Shown here one piece after another: positions 10,849 to 22,542 of a stretch of DNA of 64,000 nucleotides. The stretch is from Lasiodiplodia sp. COLG20. Its lineage: Eukaryota > Ascomycota > Dothideomycetes > Botryosphaeriales > Botryosphaeriaceae. The translations under genes and the position numbers were made by a program. The notes under the pieces were generated by a model. That model worked only from the letters and a program-made list of their open reading frames with translations. It was not told the origin of the DNA and ran no database searches. The stretch spans positions 1 to 64,000 of the forward strand of contig VNWV01000037.1 of assembly GCA_009801085.1 (NCBI GenBank). The letters run 5' to 3'. The first letter of the stretch is position 1; every line of letters begins with the position of its first letter.

Positions 10849-11578
10849 TCATCCTAGTTCCACGGGGGATCTTTACGGCAGCTCGACTAGCTTTCTCATT
10901 TCAGGCATTTCATGAACGTTGTGTCTTGTGGAAAGCTTATGCACCTGCCCGCCCCCCGACAATTCGAGATTTTCGAAGCTTTTGCTTTTCTCTGGGTTTG
11001 CTTTCCATAACTTTTATCTTTCCTGGACGCCGATGTTCGCTGGACTAGTACGAAACCAGCGATGGTAAGAACTGCGATCACCACTACGGCGATCGGTATT
11101 GCAATGGCTAAAACAACTTTAAGTTGATTTGCATGCCCCCGCTTCGGGCCGCAGGTTCTGAGGTTTGTGCAGTTGAGAGCGTTGATGGGGTTAGAGTGGG
11201 CTTCTGGCCAGTGGACCTTCTGCTGGCGATTGCCATGGAGTTGTTAATGGATGCTGTGAATATTTCTGACCTTCTTGCGGAGGATATAGTTTCAATTGTT
11301 GTTGTTGCAAGTGTCTGTTCTGGTGTAGAGACCGATTCTTCACTTATTGTTAAGGCTTTTAACGTCAGCGTAGGATTACCGTCGGCGCCGGGAGGTGTAA
11401 GAGTAATAGAGCGATCAATTCCGGTGGCTAGAATCACTATGGGGATCGCGTGCATTGCAGGTGTAGAGGAAGTGGACATGGTAGACGCTTGCAGAATAAT
11501 CAATGTGCTATTCTTTGGGAAATCCAATGCGTCCGCTGCTGAGGAAGCCAAAGCGGTTTGGGTACTTTTAGGCACCAA
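10849..11578 (-). pseudogene. ELP-tail membrane protein, member 5, decayed
   Basis: Three frames are needed to read the family layout. The ectodomain (Thr/Ser/Pro-rich) lies at 11578-11108, then a transmembrane helix (VVLAIAIPIAVVVIAVLTIAGFVL) is in a second frame with the VQRTSAS boundary. The tail (HKLST..NVHEMPE..VELP then RSPVELG) is in a third frame near 10930-10849. In the tail the codon after VELP is TAA where members 2 and 3 have CAA (Gln). That is a C-to-T change in a CpA context. No ATG opens the ectodomain frame. I regard it as a non-functional copy. Confidence 0.65.
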
Positions 11579-12259
11579 GAGCTTTGTATACCTTTTGTCT
11601 GTTTCTTGGGGTGATGGAGTGCAGAATGCAGTTACTAGAAGTCTTTCATAGAACGGAAACCAAGACTTAAGCGTTTTCTCATTTGAGACATAATTGGTCC
11701 AAGAAGCGCCTCAATGGCCACAAATAATATCTTGAGGTACCCAGATTCCACGGTAAGCAAAATGTTTGCACTATCTGTTGATCTCATTGGTTCTTTTCAA
11801 TGCGTACTACCATCAAGTGAAACATTTACATTCCTGCCCCCCCTGTTCGCGCTATGTGTGACGGCTTCGTAACTTGGTGTGCGCATGGACCTAGCGGTGA
11901 AACCAACGGCGGTGCATGCGTGTTCTCTAACGCGCCGGCAGGTAGCGGCTCCACGCGGGCGTCATCATTGTCTTATTCCTCGCTAGAGTGCTTGTCTGTA
12001 GCTGTGGCGTCCTCGGAAGTGCGCATTTCGGAACGGTAGGACTGAGGCTTAGTCTCCGGTGAATAGCGAGTCGAAACTATCACTTATAGCGATACGAACT
12101 ATAGTCCATAGGGGCTTCGGTGCTTCCTCTGTTACCCAAGTGACGATTCCAAGGGATCCGAATACCGCTTGGCAGCATTGAGACGAACTTCTGTTCTGTT
12201 CTGCGCCTGACGGATAAATGAGCGCCTTCAGCATCACTCCCTTAACAGAACTGAGTATG
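11579..12259. other. Intergenic, no gene seen
   Basis: Contains only short open frames and no recognisable domain or repeat. Confidence 0.35.
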
Positions 12260-12943
12260 TTAGAGGATGGCTCCTCCCCGGGGAGCCTTCCGGCGGTCCA
12301 TTATAGCGCTAACCATCAGGCCCGTGAATATGCTCCACGTCAAGGTGTTCCTCAATATGTGTTCCAGGTCGGCCTTTAGGATCAGCGATAACACAATTCC
12401 ACCAACGAGAGAGAGCGCGATCGTCTGAAGCTGGAAAGGCCAGCGCTTATGCTGGTTGTACCACCAAACAGCGCACACAGAGTACCCAGTGCAAGCGGCA
12501 AGTATCATGAACACATTCGGTCTCCAATAACACTCATCCGCGTTGCCAAGGACACTCCAGAACTTCGAGCAAAAGGGAAGCGCATTGTCGATCCAGAAGG
12601 TGCTGACCATGGAAGACGTGACCATCATGAACGAGGCGGCGAGGTAGTGTTCGAACATCGAAGCCCACCACGGCGGCGGTGCTCCTGCCCGACGAGGTCG
12701 GGCCGACCTGGCATATCTCGGATTCCTGGTCACGCTCGGCGCGTTATGTCAGCAATGGAGGAGAAATGGAATGGTAGTCAAGGCAAAGGCTTTGCTGACT
12801 CACGCCTCCATGTCGTCCAGAAGCACCCCTTGATGAGGCTCTCCCGCCTCGATGTCGCGCAGCGGGCTCGAAGACCCAGACGAATGGTCTGGAACTCGGA
12901 GGGTGTGTTGCTTGTTGGATGACGTTTGCGATTCGGACGTCAT
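12260..12943 (-). CDS. Small integral membrane protein, about four helices (2 exons)
   Basis: Exon 1 is 12943-12804 and exon 2 is 12734-12260; the intron is 69 nt (GTGAGT at 12803, CTGACAT branch-like site, acceptor AG at 12736-12735). The joined frame gives 204 residues starting MTSESQTSSN. Residues 1-75 are hydrophilic and low in order. The rest holds about four hydrophobic segments (around HYLAASFMMVTSSMVSTFW, FMILAACTGYSVCAVWWY, IALSLVGGIVLSLIL and SIFTGLMVSAIM). Cysteines flank the first loop (FCSKFW.. and DECYW). The C-terminus is short and basic. I do not recognise the family. The start is chosen because the reading frame is continuous from this ATG across the splice; a longer frame in exon 1 in another phase would not join to the membrane part. 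Confidence 0.6.
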
Positions 12944-14601
12944 AGGGGCGCGTGGCGGCTTGTGCCAACAAGAGCTGAGAGATCGCGGTGCGTTTTGCTT
13001 CGCAGATCAGTGGGCATCCAACACGAAGGACAAGCCTTTGTTCAAGCCTCTTCGGGTTTGCCTCTGGTTGGTAATACTACCGCGATTAGCCGCGACAGAT
13101 TTCGAGATGCTTGACGGCGATGCCGAGCCGTGGCAGTGAGAAAGTGCTCGTTGACCCGTCGCTTACCTGCTGTTGTCGAAGCCAAAAAAGAGCGGGCGGC
13201 CGGAGCATGAACTCGAAGTAAGCATCCAACGTGGGTCGGCGCCTTTCTTTGACTCGTGGAAGAAGGACCCACATGTGCAGCGCATGCCGTATTGCATGCT
13301 ACGGACAACCGGACGAATAGGAATGCAGTCGGCTCATCAATTTGGCACACCTTTTCTTCATGATTCAGGTCCTGCAGATCCTTCCCTCTGATTGCCGCGC
13401 TAGCCTACGTGGCGCCACTGCAAGTACCTCGGCGAACCAGAGAACATGGAAGAAGTAGGCGGGTAGAGGAGGAAAAGCCACTCTCTCAACTGTATCAGCC
13501 TTCGCACACTGGAACGAATAGTGAAGTAAGCTTTTGGTTGTGTATTCACTCCGGAGGATCGGTGCCAAGTGACATGGATTATCTCGCTAAGCCCAACCTG
13601 TCCAAGATTGACGACTGCTCCACCGCTGCCTGATAATTTAGCCGTGCACCCGTATCCTTCGTCCGCAGATCTGCTACACAAAGGTCGCTTATGAATGGCC
13701 GGTATTCCTCCGGGCTTACTTTGGGGGCCATGTCCCGAACCTTTTTCGTCCATTTTCCGTACCACAACCTTGCAACGTCTAACCTTATTACCCACTGATT
13801 GCCCTGCCCTGGCGGAGGATGTGCCAAATCTTGGAATTCATGCGTCTGTAAAGGCCTGGGTCTCCCAGGGCCTCCCGCGAATCATCTCATCCCGGCCCTG
13901 GTTGCTTTTTCTTTTTCTTCAGCACGGTAGCACATGATGTGGCTGCTGCTGGCAACTTGCTCCTTGACCGCGTCTGTTGGGAAGAGTGACTTCAACAAAG
14001 ATATGAGCGTCGAGATGCTACGTCACTGTGAGAATGAGAAAGGTGATTCCTTGTTTAACGCAAAACCGTTGTAGGGTGGACGGCTAGGCGTAAGTGTCAG
14101 GCACATCAAAAAGTTATGAAGAGCCTCTGACTGCCCCAAGCTCATTCATTCTATTTTGAGCTTGGGTGACAAATTTGTAGTGGCCGCCTTCTGAGAGACT
14201 TACCAAGAAGATAGGGGCAACATTTTCACAAGGTGCACGGGCAAGAGGTGGCCACATTCTGAAGAATGCACGGCGATTATCTGCCTACTTCGTAGTAGTG
14301 CTGAGATGAGCCGGGCGCCAACAAGGAAAGTGTAGCTGCGGACGGCAAAAAGACCTGGATATTACTCGTAGCATGGGGTCCAAAAGAGGTCTGTCAATAG
14401 CCGCCGTGTCCTGGTGTGTGGGGGAAGGGGCTTGCTGAGCCGCAAAGGGACCGCTTGCACTGTATCGTATGAATACACGGCCAGGGCTTGATTCCTTCAG
14501 GGCCAGCAGGATCGACGGCTTTAGAGGCTCGTTGCCTTCCGCCCTTTCTTCTCTGTCATCTCTCTAGGAACGGGACGCAACGCCCTACTACGCGTACAAT
14601 C
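12944..14601. other. Intergenic; possible eroded minus-strand gene
   Basis: On the minus strand around 13827-13150 there are several open pieces with protein-like composition (for example near 13580-13827, 13365-13568 and 13086-13274, the last ending in a good GTAAGC donor at about 13166). I could not join them into one phase-consistent gene and see no domain. From 13940 to 14600 I see nothing but the promoter side of the next gene. Confidence 0.3.
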
Positions 14602-16334
14602 ATGTCTTCCCCTCCTGCTGTGCCTTCCGAAGACCCACAGAAGATCTCGATGACGACGTAAGTCCGACCCGAGCGCGATAACCCGCTCGCAGCTAACCTT
14701 CGGCCTCGGCGCGACAGCCCGTCTAGTGGCGAGAATACAGCTTCCACTACCGACACATTTCCATCAACAGATACCACCCAACAACAGTCCTATGCAGAAA
14801 ATGAAGGAGGCCATATCTTCCCGGAAGCAGTGCCGAACCACAATAACGATACCAAACTCGGCTTGCTGGGTATCGGCGACGACTCCGAGAAAATCGTCCA
14901 CCGGACTTCCCAGACCTATCCCGAAGTCAGCTACTCGGAGTTCAGCCATAAAGGCTCTCTCCCCCAACATTACGAAGCCAACAACAACTATCCACAGCCC
15001 TATAATGAGAACGCACCGGAAGTCGTCCACCGAGATAGCTCGCCTCCATATGCAGTAGAGGAGGAGAAGAAGCCAGCGAAGACCATCTGCGGCATACGAG
15101 CATTGTGGTTCTGGGTGATCCTCGCCATCATCATCATCATCGTCATCATTGCCGCCGTTGTCGGTGGAGTGGTCGGGTCACGAGCGTCGAAAAGCGAGCC
15201 ATCAACGGCCTTCCTACCAACAGCTGCTCTCGCAGCAGTCAACTACACCTCGGGCGATGGCGTATCACACTATCGCGTGTACTTCCAAGCCAAGTCGAAT
15301 GCGCTTTATCAGTCCGCATGGAACTCCAGCAGTCAAGAATGGCTTGTGTCACCGCTCAACCCTGGGAATGCTGCAGGGCCGGAGATTAAGCCCGGCACCC
15401 CACTGGCTGCATACACCTTGGGGGATGGGGTCCATGTAAGCCTTGATGGTTTACGTTCCCATATTTTCCACCAATTGCTAACGATGTATCTTCATTTAGA
15501 CGACAGTAGAGTTCCACGTCTTCTTCCTCGACAACGAAAACAAAATCTGGGAACGCGGCACCAAAGACCCCTCGGACATGTGGGGCACGCAGACCGACAA
15601 CGCGATGAACGGGACCCTCTTCGCCGGCAACGACTCGAAGCTCGCGGCCTACGGCCAGCAGTGCAACAACTTCTGCGCGCAGACCTCGATCATGACGTAT
15701 CAAAACTACAACTACAGTCTCTGGTGGGCGGCGTACATTCAGAACTACGGCTGGTACGCGCAGGCGGTGAATGCGGATCAGAACAACTCGCTGGTCCAGG
15801 GAAGCAGCATGTCCTTGTCGCCGATTTGGACGAACGATACCAGCACGGTGGTGTTGTATGCCAACACGGGGAACCTGACGCGGTTCCGTTGGAACCAGCT
15901 CACTGCCTGGGAGAAGTCGTGGTCTTATAACCGTAAGTTGATCTTTCTACTGCAGTTGGTGAGAGCAAGTTTAACTGACAAGCATGGCAGTCACATTTGA
16001 GGGAGAAATCGCCGCGAACGCCGAAATCGCCAGCTTTTCGCTAGGATACACGGGAAACAACGACTCGATGACAGATATCGAGGTTATGGTGAATGAACCA
16101 GGGACGTCCGGGGGAGTCAGTGTGTGGGATTCCAACTTCTCGAGATCGACGCTCACCGCCAACACCGTCGCTGCATCATCGTTTCCTTCGGATTTCAACA
16201 TTACGAGTATTGCAGCATCTGCTGGTGGGAGAGTGTATGCTATCGAGGAGGGGCAAATCGTTGAGTGGGAGTGGCAGCATGACAATCGGACTTTCACAAA
16301 ACTTGGGACGGTGAATACGGACATTACGACATAG
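14602..16334 (+). CDS. Type II membrane protein with fungal fucose-lectin-like beta-propeller (4 exons)
   Basis: Exons are 14602-14657, 14718-15435, 15500-15932 and 15991-16334, all with GTAAG-type donors; together 517 codons, 516 residues. The first 140 residues are hydrophilic and cytoplasmic, with Tyr/Pro-rich patches. One strongly hydrophobic helix (Ile-rich, ALWFWVILAIIIIIVII) follows near residues 145-170. The extracellular part has repeated units: YFQAKSNALYQSAWN, VFFLDNENKIWERG, YANTGNLTRFRWN and YAIEEGQIVEWEW. These resemble the blades of the fungal fucose-specific lectin family. There are many N-glycosylation sequons. The likely role is binding of fucosylated or similar glycans at the cell surface; the specificity is not predictable from sequence. 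The start is supported by in-frame continuity through a 60-nt first intron. Confidence 0.75.
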
Positions 16335-18614
16335 TGCAGAGTGTAGTTTTTAGTACGACGATACCCTTCCTTGTAAATTTTTAATGCGAAAAGTTTTTGC
16401 AAGCCAGATACTCTCCCATGCAAATTGACTTGCTCCTGCCACTTCCACTGTCTGCTGCCTTCTTTCACGTCAGCATCCAAACCTTCCCCTCTCGCCCCGA
16501 TGAACGGGCTAGCCGCCTGCTGGTAATTTTCAGTATACTTTTGCAGTAGCGAGCCAATCGGCAAATGCCAGTGTGATCGACCGTCCCGTTCGTGATCCTC
16601 AGAGGCGGACCTGCCGGAGGCCCCAGCGCCTCAGACGGCAGAGAGACGCGCGCGGTTACAGCAGTCGATCTATTGTCGATGGAGGGCTATAGCAGGCTAG
16701 CTGCGGGCCAATCGCGAGCCGCTGCAAATCAGGGCGGGGCGCATGGGGAGCCGGGTACGCGTTCTGTGCGGCACAGCAGCGGCTTCCAGGCGTGTGCGGA
16801 ACGGGGAGCTCGCGTCATGCGAGCTACCGCCAGCCGCTATGTCGGGATTTCCAACGAAGAAGAGATGGAGAGATTTCTTGTCGTGGTGCCGAGAGTCTAG
16901 GCACGGAGAAGGCCGTGGCACCGGGGGAGCGGTTCCTGACAGTGATAACTGCTCGCATATACCAGCATCGGATCCTGGGCATTAACGGCAGAAAACTGTA
17001 TCATCTGCGCTGTTATCAAAGAGCGGAGACTGCAGGCGATTGCGCTCGAGGTTCTGAAAGCACTGTTCTGACTCGGCGGCGGCCGACGCGCGGTTTTCTG
17101 TGGGGATGTGTTCGTACTTGTCGATCGAATTTCTTGAATAGATCACGACCTTGCGTAATACTCTAGTTTCAGCCCTTGTCTCATCTCAGACTGCTGACAC
17201 ACCAGGGGGGTGCCTCAGAGGACAACAATTGCTATTCCGTGCACTCCGATTATTTTTAGGAGCCGTCTCGATGCTCAACTTCAAGTTGCTCTCCTGAGCC
17301 ACAGCCTCTGGAATCTCACATGTAGCTCGGTAGGCATGCTCTATTTGCCTGAGGACAGCGGCTCACCCGGCTTGTTACGACGTCTGATACAGCCCGTGTG
17401 CCATTACCTGATTAGGCTTAGCCTCTTTCGTTGAGCGACGACAACATCCCTATTACTCTTATTCCTGGCCCAGTTTCCGTCGCACATTTCCACATGCGGA
17501 TAGGTACCGTGGCCCAACTCACACTACCACCGCTAGCCCGGTTTTCGGTTAGGATATAAGCTAACCAGCAAGCTCTTTCAAGCACCGAATAGGAAAAAAA
17601 AACCACTTAGCAGATTTGTGAGGGTTTCCTGTATGCTTACGCACCGCTGCCGAGAGCCGCATCAGGTTCAAGGTTCGATTTCGGGGAGTGTGCCGCCAGG
17701 TTTTTGCCTTTTTGCCTTTCTGCCTTTTTGCTACTTGCATTGCTGTTCTGCCAAGCAAGCTAGCACTACCCAAAAAGGAAAGCGCGCAGGCACTTGTTTT
17801 CCACGCGGACTTCTCCTCCTCTCTCTCACTGTGGGAAGCGCCTTCACTGCGCCCGTCCGGCTCTGCGGTGGACTGGGCATACAGTATTGCTCGCATCCGA
17901 CGGCGGACTGCGGGAGCGTCTACTGATGTTGGCGAGGAAAGCGAAGGTACGTGGATCCTTCCTTAAATCTAACGCGTGGATCGGGGGACGAGATATCCAC
18001 GCGAAGAACGTCAGCGAAGTGTCGTATAGCGTGGAACTTGAGAGGCGCATTAGCCCATAGTCTATTGCTCTCTGCCACGCTGTTTTCGTTGTAAGAAAGA
18101 GTCTGGCGGTCTCCTCCGCGGGCGCGATCCTCCGGCACGTCCTCCTGCGCCTTCTTTAAGCTTGGCGCCTTCCTTAAGTTGAAGCGTTGAGCTTTTCGGC
18201 CAATGGATAAGCTATGATAAGGAAATTAATGACGTGTCGGAGGACGTGCGGGAAGATCGCGCCTGCGGAGGAGGGAGCCTTGGAATGCAACCGTAAAGAG
18301 AGCTGCGAGGACCGACGGCTGCAAGAACGGCCACGAGAACGGCTGCGAATACTGGAGGGCATCTTCTTCTGCAGTCTGCGAGTACAGCTGCGAATAGCGC
18401 CGACGAAATTAGTGGCGGTGATGGGGAACGGCGGCGAAGAAGCGGCTGCAGGTAGTTCCTTCCTCAATTGTGGACAGTCTCATTGCAGCCAAAAAGAGCC
18501 TTGCAACTTTTCCGAACCGCACCCGCGCCGATATACTTCCACCGCAATACCCAGCTCCACTACGTCGTCGAACCTTCGCCGCTCCTTCTCTGCGTCGCTG
18601 AGGAAAAGCGCAAA
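16335..18614. other. Long intergenic with a relic of the A-B gene flank
   Basis: No gene is supported over 2.3 kb. Around 17400-17450 the sequence (gattaggctt...gagcgacgacaacatccc) closely matches 19396-19440, just after the stop of gene A. An older copy of the A unit therefore probably ended near 17.4 kb and has decayed. A tRNA-like phrase at 17672-17682 has no matching stems. Short poly-pyrimidine tracts occur near 17700-17735. Confidence 0.4.
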
Positions 18615-19362
18615 ATGTCTTTCAACACCGGCTCCGACCGTTTCGGTCAACGTAAGTGTTCTTTGTCTTATCGCCGCCTTCACGGTCGCGGAGCTATCAT
18701 CAAGCTGGTAAAGCCTTTCGAGCTTCCGCTGACGCATAGCAATAGGAGGCACGCTGGATAATGAACCACAACGACCGGACCAAGAGTTCAGACCCGGACA
18801 AATGCCACTGCAGCAACTGCTCAGAGCCAGACAGACGCAAATGCAGCAACTGCCGCAAGAGTTCAGAGCCAGACAAGAAGTATGTCAGCAGGAACTCAGA
18901 GCTAGACAAGGACGACTGCAACAACTTCAGCAAGGGCTCAGAACAACAGGGGATCAAGACTTTGAAATCCAACTGGCTAGGCTACATGTCGAACTTGCCC
19001 TGAGGGATGTCGAACTTGCCCGGCGGAATGTCCAATATGCTCGACACTTGGAGTTAGCTCGACAGTCCGATCCGTCTTATATCGCATTCGAGCCATCTAC
19101 CGCCGACCGGAATCTGAGGCAAAGAATGATGAGCCTGCAAACACTAACGTTTGAGCTGGAGGAAGAGACACGACACCTGCTAAATCCACGGATCAACCCG
19201 ACCGGAATGGAAAGTGGAACATATTGGACCCTCCGCGCTTCTGGAGACGGGCGGGTGGGCAATGTTCAAGCACCACCATACCGGGCATCTCAAACGCCAC
19301 CGCCAACTTACGAAGAAGCCTCCGTTTCTGGCAGTGCTAGCACGAGTCGTGAACAGCAATAA
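18615..19362 (+). CDS. Gene A: coiled-coil protein with PPxY tail (2 exons)
   Basis: Exon 1 (18615-18651) encodes MSFNTGSDRFGQ plus one base. The 94-nt intron ends CATAGCAATAG, and exon 2 (18746-19362) continues in phase to give 217 residues. Residues 15-75 are Gln/Arg/Leu-rich with RARQ repeats, and residues 75-110 are a charged helix (LARLHVELALRDVELARR), so a coiled coil is likely. The tail has GTYWTLR and PPPTYEEA; the latter contains a PPxY motif, a typical ligand of WW domains such as those of Rsp5/Nedd4-type ubiquitin ligases. Gene B downstream shares the first exon, both motifs and flanking sequence. No function is known. Composition and divergence are those of a fast-evolving, lineage-restricted gene. 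Confidence 0.6.
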
Positions 19363-19968
19363 TGGACGTTCGATACCTCCCTTATGCCATTAATACCCGA
19401 TTAGGCTTTGCTTCGTTCGCTGAGCGACGACAACATCCCCACGACCATTCATTATCGAGCAACCTTTCATTCTTCAGTGGTCAAGTAGTCTAGATGGGAT
19501 CAAAAAAGTCCTTTTATTGTTCAAGCTGCTGTTCGTTTCGCTGTTTCCCACCTTTCAGCTCCCGTAGTTGTCGTGGTAGGGAACTTTGCCCATGATACTG
19601 AGGGATCCAAACACGGAGAGGAACGCGTAATGCGTTGGCGGAGACTGATTTCAGCCACCAATGACAAGGGTTTCGTATCGCATACTTTAGCACTGAAGAA
19701 CAGACTGCAAGAGATTGGACTCTCATTCCCGGCCTGGCTCACGTTGCGCACTACTACCTGCGGATGGGCATAGGTAGCAGCCTGCGGCACCTACCCGTCA
19801 CGTGCCGAAGTGCTGCCGGGCGCGCCCACCACGAATATCTACGACTTCTCGCGCCTTGCTCGTTCTTCCCTCTTCACCCTGCACATTTCTGCCTTCCACG
19901 ATGTAAGTACCGAGAGCGCGCGCGCGCATAACGCAGGCATATCGTCTACTAACAGCAAAAGCGCAAAA
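19363..19968 (+). other. A-B spacer with duplicated flank and 5'UTR intron of gene B
   Basis: The first 80 bases match the relic at 17.4 kb. Near the right end, GTAAGTACC (about 19903) followed by CTACTAACAG (about 19948-19957) looks like a 5'UTR intron of gene B. No other gene is seen. Confidence 0.4.
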
Positions 19969-21584
19969 ATGTCTACCTTCTCCGGCTTCGGCCATCACCG
20001 CCAACGTAAGTCGGATCTCATTGTCACCTTCGCGGTCGCAGAGCTGGCAGAATCTGATTTGTGAAACAGGGCGCAATCAATTCAATTCAGACAATCAACC
20101 CAATTCAGATAACCAATTCTACAACAATGAAGACAATGAAAGCCGGCGCAGCTACGGTAACCCACATTATTCATTTGCATTGGATTGTTCTGACTCTGGT
20201 CAAGGCACGCGGCAGCCGGAAAACAACCGTGGTCCCCAAGACACTCAACCTTTCCCGCGCACGTCGCGCCATGCCGGACAACATCGGATCAACATGAACC
20301 CTCTTTGTGAGTATCAAACTGGGAAGTTTGTTGAGCTTCTGCTAACGCATAGTACTAGACGGTAGGGATGGAGATAATGTGTTGGAGCAATTGGAAAGGC
20401 AAATTCAAGAAGCTAGGGCCGATCAACTCCAGAGTACCAGAGAAGTTCTCGAATATAATCGGAGAAACTTGGAGTCTAGGCGACAGTCCGCTCCGTACCT
20501 GATATCAATAGGGATATCCACGGTCATCGAAGAACAGGCGCGGCTCACGCAAGTCAGGCAACGCCTACGGGGCCTACAGTCTGACGTGAACGAGATGGAA
20601 ATGGGGACGTATTGGACTTCCAGGGTTCGTGAAGGCAGGCCGATGGGTGATTTCGCTCGGTCAGACGCTCTTCGAGACAGAATTCGGGACAGGGCTTCCC
20701 AACTTCGAGCTTTGAATGCCGCTGCAGTGGGTCGTCGCCGTTCTCCAACACCACCACCGCCATACCAAGAAGCTCGAACGCCACCACCGACTTATGAAGA
20801 AGCCATCGCCTCGGGCAGAAATCGCAGGATTCTCGTCAGTCCCGACCATGCACAGCAGCAATTAGCCACTGCAGCCACGCCTACGAGAACCCCGGGGTCC
20901 AGAGTTGCCACAGTCAACCAACAAGCTAGGGATACTGCAGGCCGTAGTGCCGATAGACCTTCTGGGCGGCCATCGACAATTCTATCCGCAGAAAATCATC
21001 AAAGCAGGACCATTCTCGGTCATGTTGCTGGGGAAGACGAACGAACAAGGTACCGTGAGAGGAGTCCTCCCACGCACGGTCGCCACTACAACGCGAGACA
21101 TGATTCCATGGGCGATCGGGATCGCTCCCAAAGTCCGTGTGCGCGCCATAATCCTGGGAGATCGTTCGTAGGTGCAACTTTCAACCGTCCTGCGCTACTG
21201 GACAATTATTCTAGCCGTACACGGGCATATTCAAGTTATCTACAGGCTAACCCCGTAAGCGGTGGCCCTCGCGACTACCGTGCTAGCGCACAACGGGACA
21301 ATCAAGCTCAGCAGCCAGCCGCAAGATCCTCTTCTCTTCCGATGATGGGTTCGTATGCCGTCACGGAGGACTATGCCACACTGCCTAATTCTTCGAATAG
21401 CACACCGTTCAGACGTGGCCAAAGGCAAGTCCTCAATGATAGGCCGAACAGAACGCCTACGCAGCCGCAGGTCAATTTCGCGAGGGATACCGATGGAGAC
21501 CTTCCCATGGGAGATGCGGATGATGATGGCCGGGTGCAATCCCGCGGACATATCGGAAGATCGAGTAACGTTGACCAGCGCTAA
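19969..21584 (+). CDS. Gene B: paralogue of A with extra exon, PPxY motifs and DLPMG tail (3 exons)
   Basis: Exon 1 is 19969-20005 (MSTFSGFGHHRQ plus one base), the same length and phase as in gene A. Exon 2 is 20091-20306 and exon 3 is 20359-21584; an alternative in-phase acceptor lies at 20353. The product is about 492 residues. Exon 2 is Asn/Gln-rich and has no counterpart in A. Exon 3 begins with a coiled coil (LEQLERQIQEARADQLQ), then a GTYWTSR block, PPPPYQEA and PPPTYEEA (two PPxY motifs), an Arg/Ser-rich middle with RSPP/RSQSP phrases, and a C-terminal tail with DTDGDLPMGDADDD. The tail is shared with genes C and D. The protein seems a mosaic of family pieces. Nuclear or RNA-related roles are possible from the RS-like segment, but this is a guess. 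Confidence 0.6.
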
Positions 21585-22542
21585 TCTCGCCGAAAGGATT
21601 GAAAAATCCGTTCACGCACAGCAATGGTAGTTTTACGTTTGCCGAGAAATCAAATGGGATTCTGGATCAGTCACTATACCAGAGAACATTCGTAGTAATG
21701 TCACTAGTGCTCGTGAAGCCAAATTTCCTCACGCTCGCCGCAATTTCCGGCTACGTCTAGACACAGCCATGAAAGAGATATGAGAATAAAAGAGAAACAA
21801 AGCAATTGTGTCTTTCGGCAAACTAGATAGTGGCAAACCAGACAGTGGAAAAACATTGAAGCTTTGCATCTGCACGACCCTGGTACAGAGTTCCCGACAA
21901 AACCCAACTCTTCCGGGAGGCTCGGTGATTGGGAAAATCTTCAAGGCAGTATGGAAGGAAGATACGGCGTACAAAATGGTGGAGGAGATGGAAAATGCTC
22001 TCATTCGTCTTTGAGCAGGCGACATCTAGGAACTGGCATCATGTCATGAATTTAGATAGGCCAATTCATACTATTGGCAACTCTTGTGACGTCGTTCAAT
22101 CTGACAGACATGCCGTGAATTCGCAGACAGATAGGGCTCAACTTCTCATGTCCACTGTTGCAAAAGAATCGTCTCGTTGGTGACCGAGTGTGTAGGACAG
22201 TCTAGCGCGAGCGGGGTAGCGTCTCCGGTTGATGCAGGCGCAGCCCATCATGGCGATTACGACATTCGACAAGTACGCCAAGAGCGCTCTCACCGTACAG
22301 CATCGCCCTCGCCGGAGCTGAGGTTCGCGTTGCGGCGGCGACCGCCGGCAGCACCTCGGCACGTGCGGTGCCGGCGCGGAGGGCTTGCCCACCATCAGGT
22401 AAATATTGCTCGCGCGCGACTCTCAGACTCTTCCTCTTCACCTTCGAACCGCTTCAGCTCGGTATGTCCGCGTTTCGCTCGTCTTGTCGCTTCTCGTGTC
22501 TTGGGCCCTGCGCTGACCTTTTATGACACTCTGTAGTTCAAC
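21585..22542 (+). other. Spacer with duplicated block 1
   Basis: The block at about 21920-22150 is similar to 24165-24530 and 26600-26800: a GGAGGA/GTGG-rich phrase, ctctcat, a gaGCAGGC phrase, ggaactggcatcatg, and atttagatagg. It is followed by a GC-rich leader (22180-22460) that resembles 24545-24800. This is the left boundary of a tandem unit that carries gene C. Confidence 0.55.
22462..22536 (+). other. 5'UTR intron of gene C
   Basis: The donor GGTATGTCC follows GCTTCAGCTC, and the acceptor CTCTGTAG lies six bases before the ATG. The same arrangement (GTATGTC donor, CATATAG acceptor) precedes gene D. Confidence 0.55.

Noticed and set aside
12744..12971. Alternative minus frame over exon 1 of the small membrane protein
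   Set aside because: It does not join in phase to the membrane-helix exon. The MTSESQ frame does.
17660..17705. tRNA-like sequence (ggttcgatttc)
   Set aside because: The B-box is imperfect and no acceptor, D or anticodon stem can be formed from the preceding 70 bases.
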